Source: Halieaceae bacterium (GTDB lineage: Bacteria > Pseudomonadota > Gammaproteobacteria > Pseudomonadales > Halieaceae). From it: DNA of 33,405 bases. Positions 25,305-33,405 of this stretch are shown here, in pieces. The stretch spans positions 1-33,405 of the forward strand of contig CACCPA010000015.1 in assembly GCA_902547755.1 (NCBI GenBank). The letters run 5' to 3'. Position numbers and translations under genes: made by a program. The notes beneath the pieces are model-generated. The model did no database searches. It was not told the origin of the DNA and saw only the letters and a program-made list of their open reading frames with translations. Position 1 is the stretch's first letter; every line of letters starts with the position of its first letter.

Positions 25305-25917
25305 TTCCTAGGTATTCGAGAAATAATGTGCCATCGCTTATGCCATAGCGAACGGCATCGGTCGACCCTACTGCGATGACCGCGGCGTCTCCTGATCGCG
25401 TGCTGAGCCGAGCAAGAGCAGCCGAACCCTCGCCCCTGTCTTCTCCGAAGAGCGCGTTTAACTCATGCGCTCTAAGCGGTCCGCTGGAGGCATTTTTGTT
25501 GCCCATCAGGTGCGAAGCTACCGAAATGGCGTCGGAACTGATTTCTGCATCGCACCAGTGAAAGGCGACAAGCTCAACGCCGAAACGTTTGCTGACGAGA
25601 TCACAAAACAGCGTGGCGAGATCTTCGTATGAGCCTCGCTCCGCGATAGAAGCGATAACTTCCTGAGTAGCCTCTAAAAGCGCTTCATTTTGCTCAGCGA
25701 CTGACATGAGGGCATCCAGTCGGCGGCGTAGCTCGGCATTTCGCTCCCGCAGTGTCGCCACTTGACGCTCCACCAAGGATACGGCGCCGTCCCCGACGTG
25801 AGTGATCTTAAGTTCACTCAGTACCTCGGGGTATTGATTAAAGAAGTCAGGATTGTCTCTGAGGTAATCGCTAACGACCTCCGCAGTTACCTCACTTGCT
25901 GTCGACTCGTCACTCAT
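25264..25917 (-). CDS. DUF484 family protein (YigA-like)
   Basis: 217 residues from ATG 25917, five bases after the dapF stop; the open frame up to 26001 overlaps dapF and is not needed. The N-terminal VSDYLRDNPDFFNQYPEVLSELKI is the DUF484 hallmark, followed by a coiled coil (RQVATLRERNAELRRRLDAL) and a GAF-like C-terminal domain. Function is unknown; in gammaproteobacteria it lies invariably between dapF and xerC. No membrane segment or signal peptide. Confidence 0.9.
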   Translation of the reverse strand: MSDESTASEVTAEVVSDYLRDNPDFFNQYPEVLSELKITHVGDGAVSLVERQVATLRERNAELRRRLDALMSVAEQNEALLEATQEVIASIAERGSYEDLATLFCDLVSKRFGVELVAFHWCDAEISSDAISVASHLMGNKNASSGPLRAHELNALFGEDRGEGSAALARLSTRSGDAAVIAVGSTDAVRYGISDGTLFLEYLGNVIGSLPINRASD

Positions 25918-25922
25918 AGTGT

Positions 25923-26768
25923 CTACCGAAGGTTTACTTTGCCCTGGAATACGGTTTCCGCTGGACCCGAAAGCCATACGGCGTCCTGGCCGCCAGTCCA
26001 ACTCACGGTGAGCTTACCGCCGGGTAGATCGACTGTCACCTCGGGCGATAGCAGACCAAGCTTGATACCGTGAACGACAGCGGCACAAGCACCTGAGCCA
26101 CAGGCCAGTGTCTCGCCAACCCCTCGCTCAAAGACTCTCAGTGCTATCGCATCGTGACTTTTAATTTCCATGAACCCAACATTAACGCTATCGGGAAAGA
26201 CATCGAGCGCCTGAATCATGGGGCCAATCTTCTCAACCGGCGTAGCCGCGCAATCATCGACTACGATCACGGCGTGCGGGTTACCCATCGATAGGATGCC
26301 TGCGTTTACCGTCACGCTGCGCAGGTTTAGCTCGTGTTCAGTGCTTGAAGCCTCATTGCCGTCGGGTAAAACATAGGGGACAGCTGCGAGGTCAAATTCG
26401 GGTGCGCCGAGTTCGGCCTGAACATCGAAATGTTTAGACAGCGACAAATGGCGGAGGCAGTCGCCCACCTGAAGTGTTATCTCCTGTTTGGGAGAAAGGC
26501 CCTGTTCACGAATAAATCGGCCCACACAACGAGCACCATTGCCGCACTGCCCTGCACTTGACCCGTCCGCGTTGAAAATCTTGTACTCAAAATCCGCATC
26601 GCCGCGTTTCGGTGGTTCGATAACGAGTACCTGATCACAGCCAACGCCGGTGTGCCGATTGGCAATCGTCCGAATCTGTTCAGCGGACAGGCTGATGGCC
26701 TTTCTTACTGCGTCGATGACGACAAAATCATTGCCCGCACCGTGCATCTTGGTGAAATCAATCATCAT
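25923..26768 (-). CDS. dapF: Diaminopimelate epimerase
   Basis: 281 residues from ATG 26768, preceded by GGGAG about six bases upstream; a TTG at 26783 is not needed, and the start overlaps the end of lysA. It begins MMIDFTKMHGAGNDFVVIDA, with catalytic Cys75 in QCGNGARCVGRFIRE and the second catalytic Cys in ETLACGSGACA. It converts LL- to meso-diaminopimelate for lysine and peptidoglycan. Translational coupling with lysA puts consecutive steps in one transcript. Confidence 0.97.
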   Translation of the reverse strand: MMIDFTKMHGAGNDFVVIDAVRKAISLSAEQIRTIANRHTGVGCDQVLVIEPPKRGDADFEYKIFNADGSSAGQCGNGARCVGRFIREQGLSPKQEITLQVGDCLRHLSLSKHFDVQAELGAPEFDLAAVPYVLPDGNEASSTEHELNLRSVTVNAGILSMGNPHAVIVVDDCAATPVEKIGPMIQALDVFPDSVNVGFMEIKSHDAIALRVFERGVGETLACGSGACAAVVHGIKLGLLSPEVTVDLPGGKLTVSWTGGQDAVWLSGPAETVFQGKVNLR

Positions 26769-28050
26769 GGGCTTGGCTCCCAATATGCTCGGGCAAACAC
26801 TCGTCTGCCCAGAGATCCTCTACTCGCTCTCGGTTTCGAATGACGTGAGCGTCGGTTCCGCTCACTAATATCTCAGCTGCACGAGGGCGAGAGTTGTAGT
26901 TTGAAGACATCGTGAAACTGTAAGCACCTGCACCTAGGACGGCCAGTAGGTCACCTTCAGTAATACCGAGCTTTCGATCTTTACCTAGGAAGTCACCGGT
27001 CTCGCAGACCGGTCCAACAACATCGTATACGCGCGTTGGTGCTGAGCTCGGAGCGGCCTCCATGATCGTTTGCCATGCGGAATAGAGTGCCGGTCTTAGC
27101 AGATCATTCATCGCAGCATCGACGACAGCAAAGCGTTTTGTCTCGCCCTCTTTAATCACAATGACACGGGTCAGTAGAGCGCCTGCGTTGCCAACGATCG
27201 ATCGTCCAGGCTCAACCATCAGCTCCATCGAAAGATCATCGAGCTGATCTCTCACGGAGGCGATAAGTGCCTTGGCACTCGGGACCTCCTCATCGCGGTA
27301 CCGGATACCCAAGCCACCCCCAATATCGATGTGCTGCAATTCAATGCCACTGCAGCGAAGGTCTAGCACGAGGTTTTTGAGATGCTTGACTGAATCGATG
27401 AAGGGCTCGATCTCGGTGAGCTGGCTACCGATGTGGCAATCGATTCCCACAGGCAGTAGCGCATCGGATTCTTGTGCCGCGCGGTAGAGCATCCTCGCAA
27501 TCTCCGCGTCGACCCCAAATTTATTTTCCTTGAGGCCGGTCGAGATGTAGGGATGTGTCTTGGCATCCACATCAGGATTGAGCCGGACCGAGATGGGTGC
27601 GACTTTATCCAAAAGACGAGCAATCTTCTCGATGACCGCAAGTTCGGATGCGGACTCGACGTTGAAGCAGCGAATGCCAGCAGTGAGCGCCAACTCAATC
27701 TCCGCTGCTGACTTACCCACACCCGAGAAAACCATCTTTCCCGCATCACCGCCTGCCGCAAGCACCCGTTGTAACTCGCCACCCGAGACAATATCAAAGC
27801 CAGACCCCAGACTTGCAAGCAATTTGAGAATAGCGATGTTGGAGTTGGCTTTTACGGCGAAGCATATGAGATGTTCAGCTCCGCCGAAGGCGTCGGTCCA
27901 CTCAGCAAATGCGTCCGTGATTGCCTTCTCAGAGTAGACGTACACGGGTGTGGCAAAACGCTGCGCAATGGAGTCAGCCGATACTGCCTCGCAGAAAAGA
28001 GAACCCTCGCGGACACTAAATCCGTTAGGCATGTTGTGATCATGCGACAT
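26758..28050 (-). CDS. lysA: Diaminopimelate decarboxylase
   Basis: 430 residues. The PLP lysine is Lys67 in CFAVKANSNI; the phosphate-binding GGGLGI, the EPGRSIVGNAG block and the active-site Cys of GPVCETGDFLG are present. The fold is alanine-racemase-type barrel plus beta domain. It decarboxylates meso-diaminopimelate to lysine in the cytoplasm. It is eight bases downstream of the small lipoprotein gene lptM and overlaps dapF, as in Pseudomonas (lppL-lysA-dapF). Confidence 0.96.
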   Translation of the reverse strand: MSHDHNMPNGFSVREGSLFCEAVSADSIAQRFATPVYVYSEKAITDAFAEWTDAFGGAEHLICFAVKANSNIAILKLLASLGSGFDIVSGGELQRVLAAGGDAGKMVFSGVGKSAAEIELALTAGIRCFNVESASELAVIEKIARLLDKVAPISVRLNPDVDAKTHPYISTGLKENKFGVDAEIARMLYRAAQESDALLPVGIDCHIGSQLTEIEPFIDSVKHLKNLVLDLRCSGIELQHIDIGGGLGIRYRDEEVPSAKALIASVRDQLDDLSMELMVEPGRSIVGNAGALLTRVIVIKEGETKRFAVVDAAMNDLLRPALYSAWQTIMEAAPSSAPTRVYDVVGPVCETGDFLGKDRKLGITEGDLLAVLGAGAYSFTMSSNYNSRPRAAEILVSGTDAHVIRNRERVEDLWADECLPEHIGSQAHDD

Positions 28051-28058
28051 GGTAGAAA

Positions 28059-28169
28059 TTAGTTAGTCGTGGCGGGTTCTGGTTCCGGGTGCCGTAACTC
28101 GCCGGGCTGTCCACAACCCAGGGTGAGGGATAACACGACCGCTATGCAATGAACGAATAGTAGTCGCAC
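28059..28169 (-). CDS. lptM: Tiny lipoprotein LptM (YifL/LppL family)
   Basis: 36 residues if it starts at GTG 28169 (MRLLFVHCIAVVLSLTLGC...); GTG 28178 and TTG 28181 are alternatives, but the predicted promoter places the transcript start near 28188 and GGTGG lies about five bases before GTG 28169. A hydrophobic signal ends at TLGC, an imperfect lipobox, followed by GQPGELRHPEPE. This matches the family pattern GCG-x2-G-x-L-x2-P seen in E. coli YifL/LptM (GCGLKGPLYFP). LptM assists oxidative maturation of the LptD outer-membrane translocon. Its position directly before lysA-dapF is the conserved one. Confidence 0.82.
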   Translation of the reverse strand: MRLLFVHCIAVVLSLTLGCGQPGELRHPEPEPATTN

Positions 28170-28194
28170 CGGAGCCACCAATGTTTAAAGCCCT

Positions 28195-28203
28195 AGTATA
28201 CCA
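28195..28203 (-). promoter_or_regulatory. Extended -10 promoter of lptM-lysA-dapF-DUF484-xerC-HAD
   Basis: On the minus strand TGGTATACT is a TGn-TATACT extended -10 (five of six matches to TATAAT). No good -35 is seen, which is common for this class. Transcription would start near 28188 and run through six tightly packed genes to 23638. Confidence 0.65.
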
Positions 28204-28291
28204 GCTGTTATCCTATGTTCGTGACTCGAGATCCTTATCTGGTTATGGTCTCGTCCCGACGTCTCACTTGAGCCCATGAAAAGGACACAGA

Positions 28292-28612
28292 ATGTCTGCA
28301 TCGCCACAGTACTATGAATGTATCGATGAAACCTTCGAGGAGGTTGAGTCAATGTTAGAGGAATTGGAATCGGACCCCGACATTGCCGCGGCCGAGGGGG
28401 TGCTCAATGTGACCTTTAGCAACGGCGTGGTGTTCGTGTTAAGTCGGCAACCCGCGGTAGAGCAGCTGTGGTTGGCAACCCCGGGCGGTGGCTTTCACTT
28501 TGTGTGGCGAGATGCCGATGAAGAGTGGTTCGACACCAAAACTAACGACGGATTTCGTCAGCTGTTGAGCCGCGAACTAGTCGAGCATGCGGACGAGTCT
28601 ATCGAATGGTGA
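28292..28612 (+). CDS. cyaY: Frataxin-like iron protein CyaY
   Basis: 106 residues, the normal size. An acidic first helix (ECIDETFEEVESMLEELESDPDI in part) that binds iron is followed by the beta-sheet VLNVTFSNGVVFVLSRQ, QLWLATPGGGFHFVW and a C-terminal helix. CyaY binds IscS and tunes iron-sulphur cluster assembly. AAGGA precedes the ATG. It is divergent from lptM-lysA, as in Pseudomonas and E. coli. The downstream gene overlaps by seven bases. Confidence 0.95.
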   Translation: MSASPQYYECIDETFEEVESMLEELESDPDIAAAEGVLNVTFSNGVVFVLSRQPAVEQLWLATPGGGFHFVWRDADEEWFDTKTNDGFRQLLSRELVEHADESIEW

Positions 28613-29589
28613 GATTTCTGAGACATTTAACGTCGGCGTTTGCAGGATTACTTCTGCCTTTGACAGTATCGGGCGAGGTGATTCATGAACCATTGTGGGT
28701 GGAAAATCTCTCTCCGCTTGCGCAGTTGGTTGCGCTACCCTCACAGCGCTCAGCCGATATAAAAGAAGGGCTCTCGGTCTCGGTACATACGGATATCGCG
28801 ACCCATTTTGTTTCTCAGGCGTCCGAGCGTGAGCGGGTATTTTTTGACGGGGAGACACAAAAGCACAGCGTTAATCTTCGATGGGGTCTCTCGCCCCAGT
28901 GGGAACTTAGCGCGCATCTCTCGTCCATCAAACATGACGGTGGCTTTGTCGACTCCTACGTGAATCGCTGGCATGACTTCTTTGGAATGAGTGATGGCGG
29001 TCGGAGCACACTGCCGGAAGATCAAATACGGTTTCAGTTCGATGGCGTTGAGCAGCAGACATTGCTCGATCGTCCTGTTTCCGGTCAGAGCGACTTAACG
29101 CTCGAGCTGAGTTATGTCGCAGAGCGCCAGCAAGCGCTGCAAATTGCCTACGCGGTGGGCTACAAAGCCTCTAATGATTCGTCGGAGCGATGGCTCGGGA
29201 GCGGTGCTGAGGACCTCTATGGCGTCGCGCGCTTCAGTGGAGCGCATCGAGGTGACCTTCCCCTTTATTGGCACGGACAGTTTGGTGTCACTCGAGCAGG
29301 CGAGAGTGCACTGTTAGGTGCTCAGCAAAAAGATTGGTTGTGGTTCAGCGGCTTGTCAGCCGAGTGGCTTCTGAATGACCGCTGGTCGCTGATCGCCCAG
29401 CTAGATAGTCACAGTGCCCTCATGAAGAGTGACGTTGATGCGGTCGGTGAAACTGCCGGGATACTCAGCCTTGGACTGCGGCGGCAACTTGGTCGACAGT
29501 GGGCGCTTGATGTCAGTTTTGCCGAGGATATTGTGGTCGAAAGCGCGCCCGACATTATCTTCCAGGCATCACTGCATTTTCGCCCTTAG
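28606..29589 (+). CDS. DUF3187 family exported beta-rich protein
   Basis: 327 residues. A signal peptide (hydrophobic LTSAFAGLLLPLTVSG) is followed by long alternating strands, and the protein ends in an aromatic residue pattern (FQASLHFRP) typical of outer-membrane barrels. Motifs such as LRWGLSPQWELSAHLSSIKHDGG and GYVNRWHDFFG-like (here DSYVNRWHDFFGM) match what I recall of DUF3187, a gammaproteobacterial family of unknown function. The ATG overlaps the end of cyaY, so the two are translated together, although no functional link to iron-sulphur assembly is known. It is convergent with argH, 41 bases away, without a clear terminator. Confidence 0.78.
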   Translation: MVRFLRHLTSAFAGLLLPLTVSGEVIHEPLWVENLSPLAQLVALPSQRSADIKEGLSVSVHTDIATHFVSQASERERVFFDGETQKHSVNLRWGLSPQWELSAHLSSIKHDGGFVDSYVNRWHDFFGMSDGGRSTLPEDQIRFQFDGVEQQTLLDRPVSGQSDLTLELSYVAERQQALQIAYAVGYKASNDSSERWLGSGAEDLYGVARFSGAHRGDLPLYWHGQFGVTRAGESALLGAQQKDWLWFSGLSAEWLLNDRWSLIAQLDSHSALMKSDVDAVGETAGILSLGLRRQLGRQWALDVSFAEDIVVESAPDIIFQASLHFRP

Positions 29590-29630
29590 ATCAGTAAAAG
29601 ACTCGATCGCACGCACAATCGCTAGCGCTA

Positions 29631-31028
29631 TTAGTTAAGCGCGTCTCTCGCCCGCTTAGCAGCGGCCAGGACCTGTTTTGGCGCAGTGCCACCAATATGA
29701 TCTCGCGCTGCAACAGAGCCCTCGAGTGTCAGCACGTCAAAGACATCGTCAGTGATGTCCGTGCTCAGGTTTTGAAGCGTCTCGAGCGACAGTTCTGCCA
29801 CATCCACGCCTTCGGATTCAGCGATTCCTACGGCGGTGCCCACAATCTCATGCGCATCGCGAAAGGCGACACCCTTCCTAACTAAGTAATCAGCAAGGTC
29901 GGTCGCTGTCGGATGACCCAAACTCGCCGCGCGGCGCATCGACGCCGGTTTTGCTGACATAGCAGGTATGAGATCGGCAAAAGCGAGCAGTGAGTCGTGC
30001 ACGGTTCGCACAGCATCAAAGACAGGTTCTTTATCTTCCTGGTTGTCTTTGTTGTAAGCGAGCGGCTGTCCTTTCATGAGCGTGATAAGTGCCACTAAAT
30101 GCCCCTGAACTCGTGCGGCCTTACCGCGAATCAACTCCGGAACATCCGGGTTTTTCTTTTGCGGCATAATCGATGAGCCCGTACAGAACCGATCTGGCAG
30201 ATCGACAAAATCGAATTGCGCACTCGTCCAAATAATCATCTCTTCAGCCATGCGCGAGAGGTGCATCATGGTGATCGCTGCGGCGGACGTAAATTCGATG
30301 GCAAAGTCTCTGTCGGATACCGAGTCCAAGGAATTTTCGGTTGGCGCTTTGAAGCCGAGCGCTTCGGCCGTCATGTGCCGGTCGATGTCGTATGACGTGC
30401 CTGCGAGTGCTGCTGAGCCCAGAGGGCAGTAGTTCATTCGGGAAGAGCAGTCGGCGAGTCGGCTATCGTCACGCGCCAACATTTCATTCCAGGCTAGTAG
30501 GTGATGACCAAATGTCACCGGCTGTGCTACTTGCAGGTGCGTAAAGCCAGGCATGACGGTGCCCGCATACCGCTCAGCCTGATCAATCAGCCCTGTTCGC
30601 AGGCGGGTCATTTGACTTCGCATGCTCTCGATCGCGGCACGCAGGTAGAGCCTGATGTCAGTGGCAACCTGATCGTTTCGCGAGCGTCCTGTATGGAGGC
30701 GCTTGCCGGCATCGCCAATCAGTTGGGTGAGTCGTGCCTCGATATTCATGTGCACGTCTTCCAGCTCTACCTGCCAGCGGAAGGCACCAGAGGCGATCTC
30801 GTCTTCTACCTGTGTCAGTCCACGGTGGATATCACTTAGATCATCACTGCTCAAAATGCCAGAGGCAGCCAGCATGTCGGCATGTGCGCGCGAGCCCTGA
30901 ATATCGTAGTGAGCAAGTACGTGATCAAAGGAGTAGGACCCAGTGAATTCCTGAACGAACGCATCGGTGGCCTCGCTAAAACGACCACCCCATGTTTGAC
31001 TGGTATGACTGTCTAAAGAACTGGACAC
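29631..31028 (-). CDS. argH: Argininosuccinate lyase
   Basis: 465 residues from GTG 31028; an upstream ATG at 31085 lies before the predicted transcription start and gives an atypical extension. N-terminal TWGGRF, the middle block [14 protein letters not shown] and the family signature [12 protein letters not shown] are present, the latter holding the catalytic Ser loop. It releases arginine and fumarate in the last step of arginine synthesis and works as a tetramer. It is divergent from hemC, the same neighbour as in Pseudomonas. Confidence 0.96.
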   Translation of the reverse strand: MSSSLDSHTSQTWGGRFSEATDAFVQEFTGSYSFDHVLAHYDIQGSRAHADMLAASGILSSDDLSDIHRGLTQVEDEIASGAFRWQVELEDVHMNIEARLTQLIGDAGKRLHTGRSRNDQVATDIRLYLRAAIESMRSQMTRLRTGLIDQAERYAGTVMPGFTHLQVAQPVTFGHHLLAWNEMLARDDSRLADCSSRMNYCPLGSAALAGTSYDIDRHMTAEALGFKAPTENSLDSVSDRDFAIEFTSAAAITMMHLSRMAEEMIIWTSAQFDFVDLPDRFCTGSSIMPQKKNPDVPELIRGKAARVQGHLVALITLMKGQPLAYNKDNQEDKEPVFDAVRTVHDSLLAFADLIPAMSAKPASMRRAASLGHPTATDLADYLVRKGVAFRDAHEIVGTAVGIAESEGVDVAELSLETLQNLSTDITDDVFDVLTLEGSVAARDHIGGTAPKQVLAAAKRARDALN

Positions 31029-31059
31029 GCGATACACTTCTCTTGTCTTACAGCTTGCT

Positions 31060-31068
31060 ATTGTATCA
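31060..31068 (-). promoter_or_regulatory. Extended -10 promoter of argH
   Basis: TGATACAAT on the minus strand is TGn followed by TACAAT (five of six). It predicts a start near 31053 and a ~25-base leader before GTG 31028, excluding the ATG at 31085 as start. Confidence 0.55.
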
Positions 31069-31121
31069 GGTGCAGGGTGTTGCATGCGCGGGTGGTAAGC
31101 TGAAAAGAAATAGGGGGAGGC

Positions 31122-32030
31122 ATGAATTCAATAACAATAGCGACTCGCGAGAGTCCACTCGCATTGTGGCAGGCCCATTTTGTGGAGGCCGAGCTGAAGC
31201 GGCATTACCCGGGCATTGAGGTGAAATTACTGGGCATGACGTCGAGGGGCGACCAACTTTTGGATAAGCCCTTGTACAAAGTGGGTGGTAAGGGTCTGTT
31301 TGTTAAAGAACTTGAAAGGGCCTTGTTGGATGAGCGTGCTGATATCGCTGTTCACTCGATGAAGGACGTGCCAATGGAGTTGCCGCCAGGGCTTACGCTG
31401 GGTGTCATTTGCGAGCGTGAGGATCCGCGCGATGCGCTGGTCGGGGTGACGAGCTTTGATGATTTGCCAGAGGGGGCTCGACTGGGCACCTCGAGTTTGC
31501 GGCGCTCGTGTCAGGTCATGCAGCGACGACCTGATCTGCAAATCGGATTCCTGCGCGGTAATGTGAATACCCGTCTCGCAAAGCTCGATGCGGGCGAGTT
31601 TGATGCCATCATTCTCGCGTGCGCCGGCCTCAAGCGTCTGGGCTTTGATGACCGTATTGGCGCTGCGATCGATGAAGACTTTTTGCTCCCGGCGGGCGGG
31701 CAGGGTGCGGTTGGTATTGAGTACAGAGAGGCGGATAGTCGCGTTGCCGAGCTGCTAGCGCCACTCGCGCACGAAGAAACATCCCGGCGTGTCATTGCTG
31801 AACGAACGGTTGTGAGACGACTTGATGGAGGTTGTGACGTCCCTATCGCCAGTTTTGCGGTGGCCGAGGGCGACTCTCTCTGGCTGCGTGCTCGGGTTGG
31901 CTCGCCTGATGGAAAGACAGTTATTGTCTCGGAGGCTCGTGGATCTGAACCCGAAGCGCTTGGACTCGAAGTTGCCGACGCGCTAATAGCAAAGGGGGCA
32001 GCAGACATTTTGAAAGCAGCGCGATCGTGA
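31122..32030 (+). CDS. hemC: Porphobilinogen deaminase (hydroxymethylbilane synthase)
   Basis: 302 residues, with a strong ribosome-binding site (GGGGGAGG just before the ATG). Asp82 in HSMKDVP is the catalytic acid, the LGTSSLRR and [10 protein letters not shown] blocks bind substrate carboxylates, and Cys238 in [10 protein letters not shown] carries the dipyrromethane cofactor. It joins four porphobilinogens into hydroxymethylbilane in the tetrapyrrole pathway. Its TGA overlaps the GTG start of the HemD-HemX frame (GTGA), giving direct coupling to the next enzyme. Confidence 0.97.
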   Translation: MNSITIATRESPLALWQAHFVEAELKRHYPGIEVKLLGMTSRGDQLLDKPLYKVGGKGLFVKELERALLDERADIAVHSMKDVPMELPPGLTLGVICEREDPRDALVGVTSFDDLPEGARLGTSSLRRSCQVMQRRPDLQIGFLRGNVNTRLAKLDAGEFDAIILACAGLKRLGFDDRIGAAIDEDFLLPAGGQGAVGIEYREADSRVAELLAPLAHEETSRRVIAERTVVRRLDGGCDVPIASFAVAEGDSLWLRARVGSPDGKTVIVSEARGSEPEALGLEVADALIAKGAADILKAARS

Positions 32031-33405
32031 AACGCGTTGTTGTCACTCGTTCAGCAGAGGATGTCTATCGCCTTGCCGAGCGTCTGACAAGCGACGGGCA
32101 TTTGCCCGTAAAGCTGCCCTTACTGGCTATCGAGTCCCTACAAAGCTCAGTGGATATCGACAATCTGCCACGGACAACCACGGCCATTATCTACACGTCG
32201 GTTAATGCGGTCCGTCACGGATTCGAAGCAATTTCGCAAGCGATAACAAATGACGGTTTAGTGACCATTGCCGTTGGGGCTAAAACTCGAGAAGCATTGG
32301 GTAAAAAAGGTGTCCGCGCTGAATCGCCAGCTAGGGAAGACTCTGAGGGTATCGTCGATTTACTAGCATCGCTTAATCAGACGTCTGCCCAAGTGGTGCT
32401 CGTGAAGGGTCAGGGCGGTAGAGATCACATCGAGACCCGTTTGGATCGCTTGGGTATTCACCTCACCATCATCGAATGTTATCGCCGTATCTGGCCTGAT
32501 GTGCCGGAGGCAAATTTCCTGTCGGCGGTATCGATTGAGAGTCCCAGCATTATCCACGTAGCCAGCGGTGAAACGTTAACTCGGCTAACCGATCTGTGTT
32601 GGGCGCATGGTGTTGATGCCTTAAACACCCACACTCTGGTGGTACCCTCTAAACGGGTGGCCGATCAGGCTCGAGAGCTTGGCTGGCAATCGCGTATAGT
32701 AGCGGACGGGGCGGGGGATGAAGCACTACTCGAGGCAGTTGCTGATCTTCCCTGGGAAGCAGAGTTCCGAGGTGATGTTATGAGTGAACAGCGCGTTGCA
32801 AAGAAGCTGAGTCGAACGGGTGGTTGGAAAACCCGGAGTCTGCTGTTTATTTTGCTCCTTTTCCTCGCATCGCTTGGAGCCGCTGGCTACTACTATGGTC
32901 TTGCATTTGCCAATCAACTGATCGATGAGCGCGATTCGATTAAAGCGTCTGTTGCGGAACTCGAGGCCAGTCAGAAGGCTGCACTCGACACTCTTCCCGG
33001 ACAAGTTGATGCAGCGATAACTGAACGCCTGGCGGTAGTCGTTCAGGAGCAGGACAAAAAATTATCACGGCTAGCAGGGGAGGTTGATCGCATGACAGCC
33101 TCCGAGCAGCGGTTAAAGGAAGCACTTGCCCGCGCTGAGGCGCAGTTGGAACGACAATCGGGCGTTGACCAAGCAGCCTGGCGAACGGCTGAGGCCGAAT
33201 TTAATGTTCGTATGGCAAGCCAGCGTCTCGAGGTCGCCAGAGATGTTGCAGCGGCGCTCGTTCTGTTGCGGGGAGCTGATCAGTTGTTGGCAGGCGTTGA
33301 TACCCGTAAAGCGGAATTGCTTCGGCGGTTATTGGCTTCGGATATCGCTGAGCTGTCTGCATTGCCGCAGGTGGATCGCATCGGACTTCTCAGTCAGTTG
33401 CAGGC
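32027..33405 (+). CDS. Fused uroporphyrinogen-III synthase HemD - HemX membrane protein, 3' truncated by window end
   Basis: From GTG 32027 one frame runs without a stop to the window edge (459 codons). Residues 1-251 look like Hem[18 protein letters not shown] at the N-terminus, [28 protein letters not shown] and HVASGETL. HemD closes hydroxymethylbilane to uroporphyrinogen III. Met252 (ATG 32780) starts a HemX-like part: a basic stretch, a membrane helix [21 protein letters not shown] (about 271-290), a coiled coil rich in E/Q/A, then [20 protein letters not shown], the conserved HemX domain. In E. coli these are separate genes. No stop or frameshift separates them here, so HemD would be tethered to the inner membrane. 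Internal initiation at ATG 32780 remains possible. Confidence 0.88.
   Translation, partial: MKRVVVTRSAEDVYRLAERLTSDGHLPVKLPLLAIESLQSSVDIDNLPRTTTAIIYTSVNAVRHGFEAISQAITNDGLVTIAVGAKTREALGKKGVRAESPAREDSEGIVDLLASLNQTSAQVVLVKGQGGRDHIETRLDRLGIHLTIIECYRRIWPDVPEANFLSAVSIESPSIIHVASGETLTRLTDLCWAHGVDALNTHTLVVPSKRVADQARELGWQSRIVADGAGDEALLEAVADLPWEAEFRGDVMSEQRVAKKLSRTGGWKTRSLLFILLLFLASLGAAGYYYGLAFANQLIDERDSIKASVAELEASQKAALDTLPGQVDAAITERLAVVVQEQDKKLSRLAGEVDRMTASEQRLKEALARAEAQLERQSGVDQAAWRTAEAEFNVRMASQRLEVARDVAAALVLLRGADQLLAGVDTRKAELLRRLLASDIAELSALPQVDRIGLLSQLQ

Overview
The window is ordinary bacterial chromosome, densely coded on both strands, with no rRNA, tRNA, CRISPR array, insertion sequence or phage gene that I could see. 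The gene content and order point to a gammaproteobacterium, probably a marine heterotroph of the Cellvibrionales/Halieaceae (OM60/NOR5) type. That placement is inference from family content and synteny, not a database result. The best evidence is the right third. The order cyaY / lptM-lysA-dapF-DUF484-xerC-HAD, together with argH, hemC-hemD-hemX, ubiK and glnK-amtB, matches blocks known from Pseudomonas and E. coli.

Region 1 (1-16.4 kb) is the variable part. It holds the end of a secreted M43 metalloprotease, a secreted PHP-domain phosphoesterase, and a nitronate-monooxygenase-like flavoprotein that lacks the usual catalytic His. A fused PyrD-PyrK dihydroorotate dehydrogenase follows with a DUF1295 membrane protein, then SelO. 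Next is an overlapping pair of repair-type genes (UvrC-like Cho nuclease and a divergent cryptochrome/photolyase). Divergent from cho is a haem-dependent N-demethylase-like protein (DUF3445) with a DUF6482 protein. A three-gene operon follows: N-carbamoylputrescine amidase, agmatine deiminase (agmatine to putrescine) and an N-terminally extended GTP cyclohydrolase II homologue. The region ends with a DUF3080 lipoprotein, a glutathione transferase and a small c-type cytochrome.

Region 2 (16.6-23.6 kb) is a nitrogen and redox block: a tiny DUF4278 protein, ubiK, then TorF-family porin - glnK - amtB. The porin is preceded by an NtrC-type palindrome and a near-consensus sigma-54 promoter. A CinA/PncC-like amidase, a katG with a signal peptide (periplasmic type) and a second complete P-II gene follow.

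Region 3 (23.6-33.4 kb) is the conserved block. On the minus strand, an extended -10 promoter drives the tiny lipoprotein lptM, then lysA, dapF, DUF484, xerC and a HAD phosphatase. Divergent from it are cyaY and a DUF3187 protein. argH is divergent from hemC, and hemC overlaps an open reading frame that encodes HemD and runs without a stop into HemX, leaving the window open.

I found no clear undescribed multi-gene system. The items most worth checking are the HemD-HemX and PyrD-PyrK fusions, the divergent cryptochrome coupled to cho, the GTP cyclohydrolase II homologue in the agmatine operon, the 12-bp palindrome that carries two divergent start codons, and the second P-II gene behind periplasmic katG.
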